Shown here in pieces: positions 45,189 to 54,512 of a DNA stretch of 64,000 bases. Under the pieces are notes generated by a model. That model was not told the origin of the DNA and searched no databases. It saw nothing but the letters and a program-made list of their open reading frames with translations. The stretch covers positions 372,001-436,000 of the forward strand of contig CANMBU010000002.1 of the NCBI GenBank assembly GCA_947496175.1, read 5' to 3'. Positions within the stretch are counted from its first letter, which is position 1. Every line of letters starts with the position of its first letter. The DNA comes from an uncultured Roseovarius sp. (GTDB lineage: Bacteria; Pseudomonadota; Alphaproteobacteria; Rhodobacterales; Rhodobacteraceae). The position numbers and the translations under genes are program-made.

Positions 45189-46415
45189 TTGACCGGGCGT
45201 GGATTTCTTTCAAAGTATTTTATCGGCGCGGGTGCCAAGGCCCTGCGTGGCACTGAAGTGGACCCGAAAGTCTCCCGCGGCCACGAGTTTCAGGGGGTCG
45301 ACATCTTCAGGGCGTTCGTCGGAACGCCTGAGAGTCGCGAAAAGATTCCGGTTACCTATATCTGGATGGATGACAGCGATGATCCGCCACTTAGGTCAGA
45401 GCTGACCGGGACCTGGTACAACAGCCGCAAGGCCCAGCCCCACCGGACGCCGGAATACAGGCTCTACTACCCTGCAGCGGCGGAGCCGGTCGTGTACCGG
45501 GCTGCCGCGGGAGACAGTCTGTTTTTGTGCATGACGGCGGACCGGCGCGTTCTGGCCATTCTCTGCCCGTCGGGGAGTTCCATCGAACAGAAACTGCTCT
45601 GGCTCTTCGGTCTCACGCTGACGAAAGATTTCGCGCTGAACCAGCGGGACATTGGCACAGAGGGGGGGCGCGATGTCGATCTTGCCGTGCGCTTCATTCT
45701 CGACGAACTCGGCATTGAGGCCGAAGAACCGGTTCCCGCAGCTTTCGATCAGCTGGTCAGTCAGTTCGGCCTGGCTTTCCCGTCCACCGCGATCTTCTCG
45801 AAATTCGCGCGTGACAGCCTGCCAGACATTGATCCCGTCGTGTCCCCCGACGATGCGCTGCTCGCCTGGATGGAGCAGGAAGAGGCGCTCTTCCGCCATC
45901 TGGAACGTGAGATTGTCACTGAGCGTCTGCGCTGCGGCTTCTTTGATGAAAAAGGTGCGGATGTGGACGGGTTTCTGAAATTCTCTCTTGGCGTTCAGAA
46001 CCGTCGCAAATCGCGCGCGGGATATGCGTTTGGGCACCACACGGAAGTGATCCTGCAGGTCCACGGCCTTCGCTTCGCCCGGGAGGCCACAACGGAAAAA
46101 CGAAACGCGGCAGATTTCCTGTTCCCCGGTGAAGACGAATACGCCGACCCGTCATGGCCGGATGATCAGTTGGTTATGCTGGCCGTGAAAACCACCTGCA
46201 AGGACCGCTGGCGTCAGGTTCTGGCCGAGGCTGACCGTATCGGAGAAAAACACCTGCTCACTCTCGAACCGGCCATATCGCGCGCGCAGACCGCTGAAAT
46301 ACAGGCGCAGAAGCTTCACCTCGTCCTGCCGAAGCCACTGCATGCGACATTTCACGAAGAGCAGCGGGACTGGATTCTGGACGTTGCCGGGTTTCTTCAG
46401 ATCGCAGGATCTTGA
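45189..46415 (+). CDS. EcoRII-like type II restriction endonuclease
   Basis: The 408-residue protein matches EcoRII in length and in its C-terminal catalytic domain: NRRKSRAG, then ADFLFPGEDEY (active-site Asp) and MLAVKTTCKDRWRQVL (catalytic lysines and Arg), followed by HLLTLE. EcoRII cuts before CCWGG and needs a second site bound by its N-terminal effector domain. The N-terminal half here is clearly diverged. The only credible start is TTG 45189, with GAAGGA somewhat far upstream, so expression may be weak or coupled to vsr, which ends 20 bases before. Confidence 0.88.
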   Translation: MTGRGFLSKYFIGAGAKALRGTEVDPKVSRGHEFQGVDIFRAFVGTPESREKIPVTYIWMDDSDDPPLRSELTGTWYNSRKAQPHRTPEYRLYYPAAAEPVVYRAAAGDSLFLCMTADRRVLAILCPSGSSIEQKLLWLFGLTLTKDFALNQRDIGTEGGRDVDLAVRFILDELGIEAEEPVPAAFDQLVSQFGLAFPSTAIFSKFARDSLPDIDPVVSPDDALLAWMEQEEALFRHLEREIVTERLRCGFFDEKGADVDGFLKFSLGVQNRRKSRAGYAFGHHTEVILQVHGLRFAREATTEKRNAADFLFPGEDEYADPSWPDDQLVMLAVKTTCKDRWRQVLAEADRIGEKHLLTLEPAISRAQTAEIQAQKLHLVLPKPLHATFHEEQRDWILDVAGFLQIAGS

Positions 46416-46482
46416 GATTGATGTTCAGTGACCTGACACAAGAGCCCGGCGATGTAGTTGAAGGGCTTGCGAAGGATTGCTT

Positions 46483-47760
46483 ATGGCGGATCTTGTAGAG
46501 ACACGTGAAGAGATTATTCAAAACGTCGATACCCTCTATCAGTATGGACTGGGCGATGGACCGGAACGGAGTTTTCATGACGGACGCATAAAGAACGGCA
46601 AAGTGTTTGTCGCCGTCAGGCAGGGGGATGACTACAGGTTTGCTCCCAGCAAGTTTGCCGGTTACGCCGCCAATGATCTAGGGCATGAGCGGAAGCTGTC
46701 GGAAAGAGACGGCGGAATAACAAACAAGCGGATTGAGAGCATTGCGGGCCCGTCATTGGAAATCGGGTCTGCAGCATACAGGTCGGTTGACGACGCCTAC
46801 CTTGCCTACTGCAACATCCATGGTATCGACCCATCACAACATCAGATGCCACGGCGATACTGGCTTATCGACAAAGACCCACGGACCAGCCCCCGGTTTT
46901 TCTGGACGAAAGTCTGGAGGCAACCTGACGAACCCGCGAAAGATGCCCTTGCTTTCAACAGCGAGCGCACCCGGGATCGTGTGCTGGAGATTGCGCAACC
47001 CGGTGACATCGTGGTGTATCTGACAAGCGACACCACCGACGCTGATCCGCTCATCCGGGGCAGAGTGGCCGGTGCGGTCGAGATTGCCGGTGAACCCCTT
47101 ATGGTCGAGGAAATTCGCGCCGCCGAACGGATCAGATCACAGGAATACCGGGAAGACGGACGGTTTCGCTGGCCGTTCGGTATTTCCGTTTCCAGAACCT
47201 GGCGCGTGATCGACCAGGAATCGAATGACAGCCTGATACCTGACCATGCTGCAAAGGGAATTCAGGGTGCCGCGACGATCCATGCTATGAAACCTGAAGA
47301 AGTAGCCCGGTTCAGGTCGCTCCGTGCTGCCGAGCAAACTCTGGATGGTGAGCGTGGCTCGGAGCTGTTTCGCACGTCACTTCGGTCAGCGTGGCATCAG
47401 AAGCCGGGGCAGAGAGGCGGCGCCGATGTCGATCCCGGATGCCAGTTGTATATTGCGGTGATACACGATGACCACGGCATGACCATCAAGATTGGTTCGG
47501 GCAAGGCCGAAGACCGCCTGAAGGAACTGAACCGATACCGCCGGGTCTCCCAGGGCGAGACCGTCTGGTCGTTGTATCAGGAGCATGAGTTTGAAACAGC
47601 CGCCGACGCCAGAGCTGCGGAGGATCATCTTCTCCGGGAAGCTCATGCAGCCGGGTTTGGCTCTCCCGATCACAGTGAATTCATAGTAGGCATGGAAATG
47701 CGCGCGCTGAATAAGCTTGTTGCAGAGGCCATTGAGATGGGTGGGACCTTCAATGAGTGA
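46483..47760 (+). CDS. EVE-like/T5orf172 GIY-YIG domain protein
   Basis: ATG 46483 follows AAGGA. Of 425 residues, the middle (about 125-215: YWLIDKDPRTSPRFFWTKVW, ERTRDRVLEIAQPGDIVVYL) resembles an EVE/PUA-type modified-base-binding fold. The C-terminus (about 322-400: QLYIAVIHDDHGMTIKIGSG, KAEDRLKELNRYR, ADARAAEDHLLREAH) is a T5orf172-type GIY-YIG nuclease. A modified-base reader plus a nuclease would suit restriction of modified DNA. It lies 67 bases after the EcoRII-like gene on the same strand and may be a linked second effector. Confidence 0.65.
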   Translation: MADLVETREEIIQNVDTLYQYGLGDGPERSFHDGRIKNGKVFVAVRQGDDYRFAPSKFAGYAANDLGHERKLSERDGGITNKRIESIAGPSLEIGSAAYRSVDDAYLAYCNIHGIDPSQHQMPRRYWLIDKDPRTSPRFFWTKVWRQPDEPAKDALAFNSERTRDRVLEIAQPGDIVVYLTSDTTDADPLIRGRVAGAVEIAGEPLMVEEIRAAERIRSQEYREDGRFRWPFGISVSRTWRVIDQESNDSLIPDHAAKGIQGAATIHAMKPEEVARFRSLRAAEQTLDGERGSELFRTSLRSAWHQKPGQRGGADVDPGCQLYIAVIHDDHGMTIKIGSGKAEDRLKELNRYRRVSQGETVWSLYQEHEFETAADARAAEDHLLREAHAAGFGSPDHSEFIVGMEMRALNKLVAEAIEMGGTFNE

Positions 47761-47811
47761 CCTGAGTTTATGCCGTACCGGCCTTTACCGGTCACTCGAT
47801 CAAGGGCGGCA

Positions 47812-47849
47812 ATGCTGCAATCGCAGCCCGCTTACCGGACATTCGCCGC
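47812..47849 (+). repeat. Dispersed ~38-base repeat, copy 2
   Basis: ATGCTGCAATCGCAGCCCG at 47812 and on to TTCGCCGC matches 7323-7359 with about five differences. It abuts the broken end of the IS3 remnant, which may mark where that element was cut off. Confidence 0.5.
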
Positions 47850-47903
47850 GATAGCCCAGAACAAGTTTCCCAAACGGTTAGCGGAGTGTCGGACCCCTTG
47901 CGC

Positions 47904-48128
47904 GTCGTCTGCATCCGCACGAAGCCGCTTCAGTTCGGCGTTTTCGGCTTCTAGATCCTTCATTCGGCGCAGCTCGGAAACGTTCATGCCGCCATACTTG
48001 CTCTTCCACTTGTAGAGCGTCGCGTCCGACATGCCGTGCTTGCGGCAAAGTTCCGAGACCTTCGCCCCGGCCGCATACACCTGCAGGATTCCGACGATCT
48101 GTTTTTCGGTGAAACGCTATTTGCGCAT
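47904..48128 (-). pseudogene. IS3-family transposase OrfA remnant
   Basis: On the minus strand ATG 48128 gives MRK, then an in-frame TAG, then RFTEKQIVGILQVYAAGAKV, SELCRKHGMSDATLYKWKSK and EAENAELKRLRADADD, the start and leucine-zipper part of an IS3-type OrfA. After about 47904 similarity ends, and no OrfB (DDE) follows. The nonsense codon at position 4 and the missing 3' part show it is dead. It marks a past insertion or rearrangement between the EcoRII-like cluster and the next defence operon. Confidence 0.85.
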
Positions 48129-48574
48129 CGTCTGTTCTCCTCGTTGCTTTGAACGTTCCGAGATCAAACTCTCTTTTCGAATGGCCCAGTTTTGTTGGGG
48201 CAGATCAAAGCCAAAGAGCGTATCGCCGCTCAACCACGAGCAAGGAGATTTCACTCTCCCTGCACCCATCGATCAAAGGGGCTGCCGACAGGTGATCACC
48301 GATCAGGTGAGCCTTCGATAGTTGGTTGCCAAAGTCCGTGACAAAGTACGCGGCATCTGCCGAACAGGGCTAGTTCCGTGACTATCTGGCGCGACCGACC
48401 AGACTGGGAGATCGTGCCACGCGGCGCACTATATATGGTTGCCGCGAGAGCCTTGGTCGCATAGAATAGTGGATATTGTAACCGAGAGCCTGTGTCGCTG
48501 AGTCGAAGGAGGAGAAATATCGTTGCTAAACATGCTCCAAATTGGCACAGTATAATTGAAAAGAATGTCCGTTA
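48129..48574. other. Intergenic region with a candidate -10 box
   Basis: No gene is supported. The first part is probably IS-derived. A perfect TATAAT stands at 48551-48556, 18 bases before the methyltransferase start, without a good -35 box. If used, the leader would be only about a dozen bases long. Confidence 0.4.
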
Positions 48575-49624
48575 ATGAGCATAGGCGTATTCGATTTCTT
48601 CTCTGGTTGTGGCGGGAGCAGTAAAGGTTTTCAAAATGCGGGCCTTACACCGTCGTTTGCGCTTGACTTTGATGTTGATGCGGCTTCGACCTTTCAGAAG
48701 AATTTCCCGCAGACCACTTTCAGTTCCTCCGACATAACAAGATTTGATCATTCCGAAATAGACGGTTTGGTTAATTTTCATGAGGTCACGCTCTTTTGCG
48801 GGTGCGCACCATGCCAGCCTTTCACAAGGCAGAACACGCAGAAACCCGAGAAGAAGACTGACGGTCGCCGGTCGCTGCTCTCGCATTTTGGGGCGCTGGT
48901 GGAGAAGCATCTGCCTGACTATATCTTCGTTGAGAACGTTCCCGGAATTCAGAAAGTCGCAGGCAACAGTACTCTTACAAGGTTCCGGAAGCGGCTTGAG
49001 ACCTTGGGCTATCATCCAATTGTGGGGATTGTTGAATCTCAAAAGTACGGGGTTCCCCAACGCCGCAGGCGGCTGGTTTTGCTTGCATCAAGACACCGTC
49101 CTATTGCGTTTCCGGAAGAAACACACAACCCCAAAATCGGGGCGGAATATAGTACAGTGCGGGACTGGATCTCACACTTGCCGCCGATCAGGGCTGGCGA
49201 AACCCATCCGAATGTACCGAATCACAGAGCGGCAAGCCTGTCGGAGCTGAACCTTAAGCGGATAAGAGCGACACCGCCGGAAGGAACACGTGCAGACTGG
49301 CCCGAGGACTTGCGCTTGGATTGTCATACCAAGACAGGCTATTCGGGCCACACTGATGTATATGGGCGGATGAGATGGGATGGACCCGCCACAGGCCTGA
49401 CAACGCGGTGCATAAGCCTTTCCAATGGTCGATACGGACATCCTGAACAAGATCGTGCAGTTAGCGTCAGAGAGGCGGCAGCCCTTCAGACATTCCCTGA
49501 CAACTTTGAGTTCCTTGGCTCACTGAACTCTCAGGCCCGGCAAATTGGCAATGCCGTTCCGGTGATGTTGGCACAGGTCTTTGGCACACACATACTATCG
49601 CATGCGAAACGGTACGCTGGGTAG
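48575..49624 (+). CDS. DNA (cytosine-5) methyltransferase of a three-gene system
   Basis: The 349-residue C5-methyltransferase has VFDFFSGCGGSSKGFQNAGL (SAM site), CGCAPCQPFTRQNTQ (catalytic Cys), FVENVPGIQKVAG (ENV motif), QRRRRLVLLAS and a C-terminal QARQIGNAVPVMLAQ. It has no HTH fusion and is only distantly like the Dcm at 43491. The next gene starts 2 bases after its stop, so it is part of the ATPase/receiver operon. It could mark self DNA for a system that senses unmethylated DNA; that role is inferred. Confidence 0.93.
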   Translation: MSIGVFDFFSGCGGSSKGFQNAGLTPSFALDFDVDAASTFQKNFPQTTFSSSDITRFDHSEIDGLVNFHEVTLFCGCAPCQPFTRQNTQKPEKKTDGRRSLLSHFGALVEKHLPDYIFVENVPGIQKVAGNSTLTRFRKRLETLGYHPIVGIVESQKYGVPQRRRRLVLLASRHRPIAFPEETHNPKIGAEYSTVRDWISHLPPIRAGETHPNVPNHRAASLSELNLKRIRATPPEGTRADWPEDLRLDCHTKTGYSGHTDVYGRMRWDGPATGLTTRCISLSNGRYGHPEQDRAVSVREAAALQTFPDNFEFLGSLNSQARQIGNAVPVMLAQVFGTHILSHAKRYAG

Positions 49625-49626
49625 GC

Positions 49627-52596
49627 ATGGCGAAGTTTCGAACCAGAGCGCGGACTGTTGATATGCTGGGGAGACAGCAGATCGCTAACGTTGCAACCGC
49701 AATAGGCGAACTGTTCAAGAATGCCTACGACGCCTACGCCGACCACGCCGAGGTGGATTATTTTCGCTCGGACAACCTCCTTGTCATTCGGGACAATGGT
49801 GTCGGGATGACGCCTGAGGAATTTGAGAACCGCTGGCTCGTCCTGGGAACGGAAAGCAAATACGCTCCACAAGGGCAGAAAGCAGATGCCTATCGCCCCC
49901 CTGACAAACCCGAACGGGCAATTATGGGCGAGAAGGGGATCGGACGACTAGCGATCGCTCTCCTCGGGCGCCAAGTTCTCATTCTTACAAGGGCCGAACG
50001 TTGTGGTGAGCAGCATGAACTGGTCATGTGCTTCATCCACTGGCAGCTTTTTGAGATATCCGGCGTCAACCTCGAAGATATCGAAATTCCTGTGAAATGT
50101 GTGCCGGGGGGAGAGCTTCCGACATCTGAAGACGTCGATGAATTGCTGAAATGCATGACTGAGTGTGTCAGGGAGTTGTCTGCCAACGATGATGACCCGG
50201 CCTACGAACGTATACTGGATGACATCTCCGATTTTCAGCTCGATCCACGGGATATGGATGAGTTTCTTGGCGGTCTCACTCTCAAGGACGGAAAATCAGG
50301 CACGCACTTTTATGTCGCTCCTGCCGATGACGGAATTGCATTTGAGATAGAACGGGAACGCCAGGAAGAGACCCGGGACTTTACGAAATTCCTTCTGGGA
50401 TTTTCAAATGCGGTTTTTCGGGAATCGCCACCCCCTCCAATTGAAACCGCTTTCCGATACTGGCCAACAGACTCTGCCAGTGACGATCTCATTGGTGAGG
50501 GTGAGTTCTTCACATCACAGGAGCTGGATGCAGCCGATCACCGTATCAGTGGTCGATTTGACGAGTATGGTCAGTTCGTAGGCGATATCCGGGTCTACGG
50601 CGAAGAAGTATCAGACCATGTAATTTCATGGTCTGGCGGAGAAGGTCATCCGACGCGATGCGGAGCGTTCGAGATTGAATTTGGGTATGTTGCGGGCGCA
50701 CAAAGAGAGACAAGTTTGCCGCCCGATGAGTGGAAGCGAATTACGGACAAGCTGAACCGGATTGGCGGCGTTTATGTATACCGGGACAGGATCAGAATTC
50801 TACCTTATGGGAACTCCGATGTTGACTGGCTCAACATTGAAGAACGCCGGACAAAGTCTGCTTCCTACTATTTCTTCTCTCACAGGCGGGTCTTCGGTGC
50901 GGTCAAGTTGACCCGCAAAGACAACGGCCTGCTAAAGGAAAAAGCCGGGCGTGAAGGGTTCCAGCAAGACAAGGCATATCGGCAGCTCAAGAGTATTCTG
51001 GAGAATCTTTTCTTGCAGCTGGCAGCGGATTTCTTTCGGGAGTCAGGTGATTTTTCGGAGTTCTACAGCGAACAGCGCTCCGAACTGGAGCGACTGGAGC
51101 TGGCACGCCGCCGACGGGAAAAACAGGTATCCACCAAACGCAAGAACATGGCAGCATCCCTGGAAGGCTTCTTTGATCGCGTTAGTGCCCAATTGCCGGA
51201 AACCGAGCTTGGCAGCCTGCGCTCTACAATAACAAGCCGTATGGACGCGGCGGCAAAGATGAAGGACCCGGATGAGGCATCATCTGCGTTGCTCGATGCC
51301 GAGAAGGAGGCCAACCGGAAGCTGTCGGAAATCCGGGAAAGCTATCGGCTGTCAAAACCTCGGGGGGTGGGACTTTCAAAACCCCTTCAACGGGACTGGA
51401 ATGCCTACACGGCGGAAATCGAGCGCCTCGACAAGGAGGTATTTGATCCTTTCAGCACAGAAGTGGCCCAAACACTGGGTGAAGTGGCTAAAGAGGCAAA
51501 ACTGTACGTCGACCAAAGAAAACGGCTCGGTGAGTTGATCAGGCAACAGGCGGAAAGCGGGAAAAAAGCCGTCACGCAAGAGGCGGGCCAGGTTCGCAAC
51601 TCCGCGAATGATACTAGATCATCAGCTCTTAGGTTCGCCCGCGAAGCGATCCGCGAGATGCAGGAAACGATTTCCGGGGTAGAGGCAGATTTTGCGCAGA
51701 AAGACCTCGTCGGCCTGAACGAAGTGGAAATAGAACGATTGCGCGAAAGCTTCGAGGGTCGGATTGAGACTGTCGGGCGGAAGAACAGGGAAACCCTCGC
51801 CAAAATCAGGGATATGCTGACAGCGATATCAGGTAATATCGCGCAGGGATTTGATGTGTCGGACTCCGACATCGTGGAAGCCATGGATCAGGAGCTGCAG
51901 GAACTGCGGGATCAGACCGACAGTGACGCAGAAATGGTTCAGCTGGGACTTGCCGTAGCAGTTATCAATCATGAGTTTGAAGCTGCAATCAAGGGGGTTC
52001 GGAGATCATTGCGCGAACTTCGCCCGTGGGCGAATTCGAATGATGAGCTTTCAAATCTCTATCAGGAAATCAGAAACAACTTTGATCACTTGGACGGTCA
52101 CCTGAACCTGTTCACACCCTTGCAGAGACGATTGTATCGTAAGGCAATACCCATCAAGGGGTCTGACATCAATTACTATTTGCATACTCTGTTCGAGGTT
52201 CGCATGAAAAGACATGACGTTGAGCTTAAAGCAACAGATGCTTTTCTGCAGGCTGAGGTGACAGTCTTCCCGTCTACGATATATCCGGTTTTTGTTAACA
52301 TTATCGATAATGCGATATTCTGGCTGAAAGATATTGATTGCGAGAAAACCATTACGCTTGATGTGGCTGATGATGGTTTTCTGATCTCAAACAATGGACC
52401 CTCCATAAGCTCGAGAGATGCTAGTGCGATATTCGATCAGGGCTTCACGAGAAAGCCCGGCGGGAGGGGGCTTGGGCTCTTTATTTCGAGGAAGGCCCTG
52501 CAGAAGGAAGGCATGGACATTGAAGTTCTGCCCGGTTCTGGAAAGCATGGCGTAACAATGTTGGTAAGATGGCCGAGAGAAGATGACGATACCTGA
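49627..52596 (+). CDS. Dual GHKL ATPase with coiled coil: HSP90-like N-terminus, histidine-kinase-like C-terminus
   Basis: A 989-residue protein with two ATP folds. N-terminal: ELFKNAYDAY (N32, D35), IRDNGVGM (D56) and GEKGIGRLA (lid, 101-109), as in HSP90/MutL/MORC. Residues ~470-760 are charged helices predicted to form coiled coil. C-terminal: LAVAVINHEFEAA with H782 in H-box position, NIIDNAIFWL (N895) and GGRGLGLFISRKAL (G box). If H782 is phosphorylated, the receiver-like partner encoded next (14-base overlap) is the obvious target. No membrane or sensory domain is seen, so the stimulus should be inside the cell. Confidence 0.85.
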   Translation: MAKFRTRARTVDMLGRQQIANVATAIGELFKNAYDAYADHAEVDYFRSDNLLVIRDNGVGMTPEEFENRWLVLGTESKYAPQGQKADAYRPPDKPERAIMGEKGIGRLAIALLGRQVLILTRAERCGEQHELVMCFIHWQLFEISGVNLEDIEIPVKCVPGGELPTSEDVDELLKCMTECVRELSANDDDPAYERILDDISDFQLDPRDMDEFLGGLTLKDGKSGTHFYVAPADDGIAFEIERERQEETRDFTKFLLGFSNAVFRESPPPPIETAFRYWPTDSASDDLIGEGEFFTSQELDAADHRISGRFDEYGQFVGDIRVYGEEVSDHVISWSGGEGHPTRCGAFEIEFGYVAGAQRETSLPPDEWKRITDKLNRIGGVYVYRDRIRILPYGNSDVDWLNIEERRTKSASYYFFSHRRVFGAVKLTRKDNGLLKEKAGREGFQQDKAYRQLKSILENLFLQLAADFFRESGDFSEFYSEQRSELERLELARRRREKQVSTKRKNMAASLEGFFDRVSAQLPETELGSLRSTITSRMDAAAKMKDPDEASSALLDAEKEANRKLSEIRESYRLSKPRGVGLSKPLQRDWNAYTAEIERLDKEVFDPFSTEVAQTLGEVAKEAKLYVDQRKRLGELIRQQAESGKKAVTQEAGQVRNSANDTRSSALRFAREAIREMQETISGVEADFAQKDLVGLNEVEIERLRESFEGRIETVGRKNRETLAKIRDMLTAISGNIAQGFDVSDSDIVEAMDQELQELRDQTDSDAEMVQLGLAVAVINHEFEAAIKGVRRSLRELRPWANSNDELSNLYQEIRNNFDHLDGHLNLFTPLQRRLYRKAIPIKGSDINYYLHTLFEVRMKRHDVELKATDAFLQAEVTVFPSTIYPVFVNIIDNAIFWLKDIDCEKTITLDVADDGFLISNNGPSISSRDASAIFDQGFTRKPGGRGLGLFISRKALQKEGMDIEVLPGSGKHGVTMLVRWPREDDDT

Positions 52597-54253
52597 AACC
52601 GTACATGACTACTCCAGATTTGCGGCGCAGTCCTTTATTCAGACTGCGGTGTTTGTCGACGACAGAATCTATTTCCGTTCCACATCCGCTGAAGATGAAC
52701 CAAAAAAGGTTATTGGACCGAAGATCCGCAAGAAAATTTCCAGGAGCGCACCAGCTGCGGTCGATCAGAGTGCGGTTGCTTCATCTACCACCTTAGAAGA
52801 AGACCCGGCTCCCGACTCCTATGATATTGTGAACAGCTTCGCAAAGAAGCAAATTGTCTGCTCGCTGTATCAGCCGAAAAAGGAAGCCAAAGTCTCACCC
52901 GCCTCTGATATCTTCCCCCTTTGCAGGGCAGCTGATGTTGTCATCGTGGACTGGGACCTTTTTGGGGACAAGGGAGAGCGTGCCCGAGAACTGATTGACG
53001 GATTGATCGCGCAGGCTGTGCGAGACGTTCCCGAGCAACTGAGGCTTATCCTTGTCTATACGCAGGAAGCGAACCTGTTTGGAGTTGCCAATGAAATCTA
53101 TGAAAAGGTTCACCCAACTATAGGTGACAGTTTTCAGCCGTTGCCGGAAGAAGATGGTCTCGCTTTTCATACTGAGAACAGCCGAATAGCGGTGCTTGGA
53201 AAGCCGGGGAGAGAACGAGCTGACACCGATGCCCGGCACATCGTGGATGAGGCTGACCTTGCAGACATTGCTATCCGGGAGTTCGCAAAGCTGGCCTCAG
53301 GCATACTGCACGCCGCAACTCTTCTTGGCCTGTCTGAAATTCGCAAGAACAGCAGAAAGATTCTTTCCAGGTTTAGCAGCGACCTCGATCCCGCGTTTCT
53401 GACCCACCTCGCCATGTGTCTTCCGGAAGAAGATGCATCTTCGCACGTTATTCCTCTTCTTGTTTCTGAAATTGAGGCGGTTCTCGAAGATGCATTGCCC
53501 GCTCCGCTTGTTCCCGAGAAGCTCCTGAAGGACTGGTGCAAGAACGTGTGGCAGCCCGGGGCGCATCTCGATCAATTGTTTGGGCAAAACGGGCTTGATC
53601 ACAGAAAGATTGCGGAAGACATCTGTGCAAAGGGCTTTAAACAAGCTCAAAAGGAAAATAACGCGATCCCAAATATGAATGCGGAAAAGGACAGGACCAA
53701 GAAAGTCAGGAGAGCTTCAAAGATCCTGTTGCCAAAAGAGGATTCCGACTCGCACCATAGATTTTCTCACCTGATGGCTAGCCGTACATTTTACGGGGAC
53801 GGTTCCAGGGTTCTCAAACTGGGGAGTATTGTTCATGACCGTGACCAGGATCAGTTCCTTCTATGCATTCAGCCCATCTGCGACAGCGTCAGGCTAAAGG
53901 AACCCAGGGTCTTTGTATTCGTCCAGATGAGCAAGGGCGGGCCTGACAATGGAAACTCTGCATCACATGTGATCTTCAAATCCGACAATTCGGCAATCGA
54001 GCTTGTCTATCACCCAAAATCCTACCTTTGCTTTGCAACGAAGTTTACTCCAGAAAAAGCTTCGCAAGAGGTTGTTGCTGGCAAGGACGAAAATGATGAA
54101 TTGTATTTCACAGATTCGGAAGGAAAGAGGTATTACTGGATCGATCAGCTGCGGACTTCCCATGCCCAGCGTGCTGTTGAGAGGTTTGCGAGCGATCTGT
54201 CGAGGGTTGGTCTCACTGAATCAGAGTGGCTGCGTCGTCTCGAAGGAAAATAG
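52583..54253 (+). CDS. Receiver-like domain effector protein (556 aa)
   Basis: The N-terminal ~200 residues resemble a response-regulator receiver with an insert: acidic pair D26/D27 in AVFVDDRIYF, candidate phosphoacceptor D123 or D125 in DVVIVDWDLFGD, and T160 in LILVYTQE. I recall a database family for such divergent receivers in conflict systems but cannot confirm it here. The rest (residues ~210-556) is helical, then mixed, with no motif recognised, and is presumably the output part. It overlaps the ATPase gene by 14 bases, so stoichiometric production with it is likely. Confidence 0.75.
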   Translation: MTIPETVHDYSRFAAQSFIQTAVFVDDRIYFRSTSAEDEPKKVIGPKIRKKISRSAPAAVDQSAVASSTTLEEDPAPDSYDIVNSFAKKQIVCSLYQPKKEAKVSPASDIFPLCRAADVVIVDWDLFGDKGERARELIDGLIAQAVRDVPEQLRLILVYTQEANLFGVANEIYEKVHPTIGDSFQPLPEEDGLAFHTENSRIAVLGKPGRERADTDARHIVDEADLADIAIREFAKLASGILHAATLLGLSEIRKNSRKILSRFSSDLDPAFLTHLAMCLPEEDASSHVIPLLVSEIEAVLEDALPAPLVPEKLLKDWCKNVWQPGAHLDQLFGQNGLDHRKIAEDICAKGFKQAQKENNAIPNMNAEKDRTKKVRRASKILLPKEDSDSHHRFSHLMASRTFYGDGSRVLKLGSIVHDRDQDQFLLCIQPICDSVRLKEPRVFVFVQMSKGGPDNGNSASHVIFKSDNSAIELVYHPKSYLCFATKFTPEKASQEVVAGKDENDELYFTDSEGKRYYWIDQLRTSHAQRAVERFASDLSRVGLTESEWLRRLEGK

Positions 54254-54445
54254 ACCTTGTCTCAAGAGATCACTCAGTTTTGCGTGTCATAGAGGTCTGC
54301 TTTGGCCATGTCGGTGACTTCGTGTGGTGCTTGCAGCGAATTTCGGGAATCCGACTCTTGTACTGGATTTTCTCCTAAACTGACTGGACTTCGGCGGCTG
54401 ACAGAGCGGTAGTGTCGGTGCGCGCGATCAGGTTTCGCGTGGCTC

Positions 54446-54492
54446 GCCCGGGATCTCCGGGCTCTTCTCAGTAGCAGCGGGATTTCCCCGCT
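54446..54492 (+). promoter_or_regulatory. Two hairpins in the leader of the recombinase cassette
   Basis: GCCCGG/CCGGGC (54446-54462) and AGCGGG/CCCGCT (54476-54492) form two short stems within the 70 bases before the DUF3489 gene. They may shape its leader RNA. No T-run follows, so they are not simple terminators. Confidence 0.4.
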
Positions 54493-54512
54493 GACGATCT
54501 GAGGAGACAACC

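Noticed and set aside
48575-54253. Assigning the three-gene operon to Detocs or DISARM
   Set aside because: Detocs needs a nucleotide-phosphorylase-type effector and DISARM needs helicase and PLD genes; neither is present.
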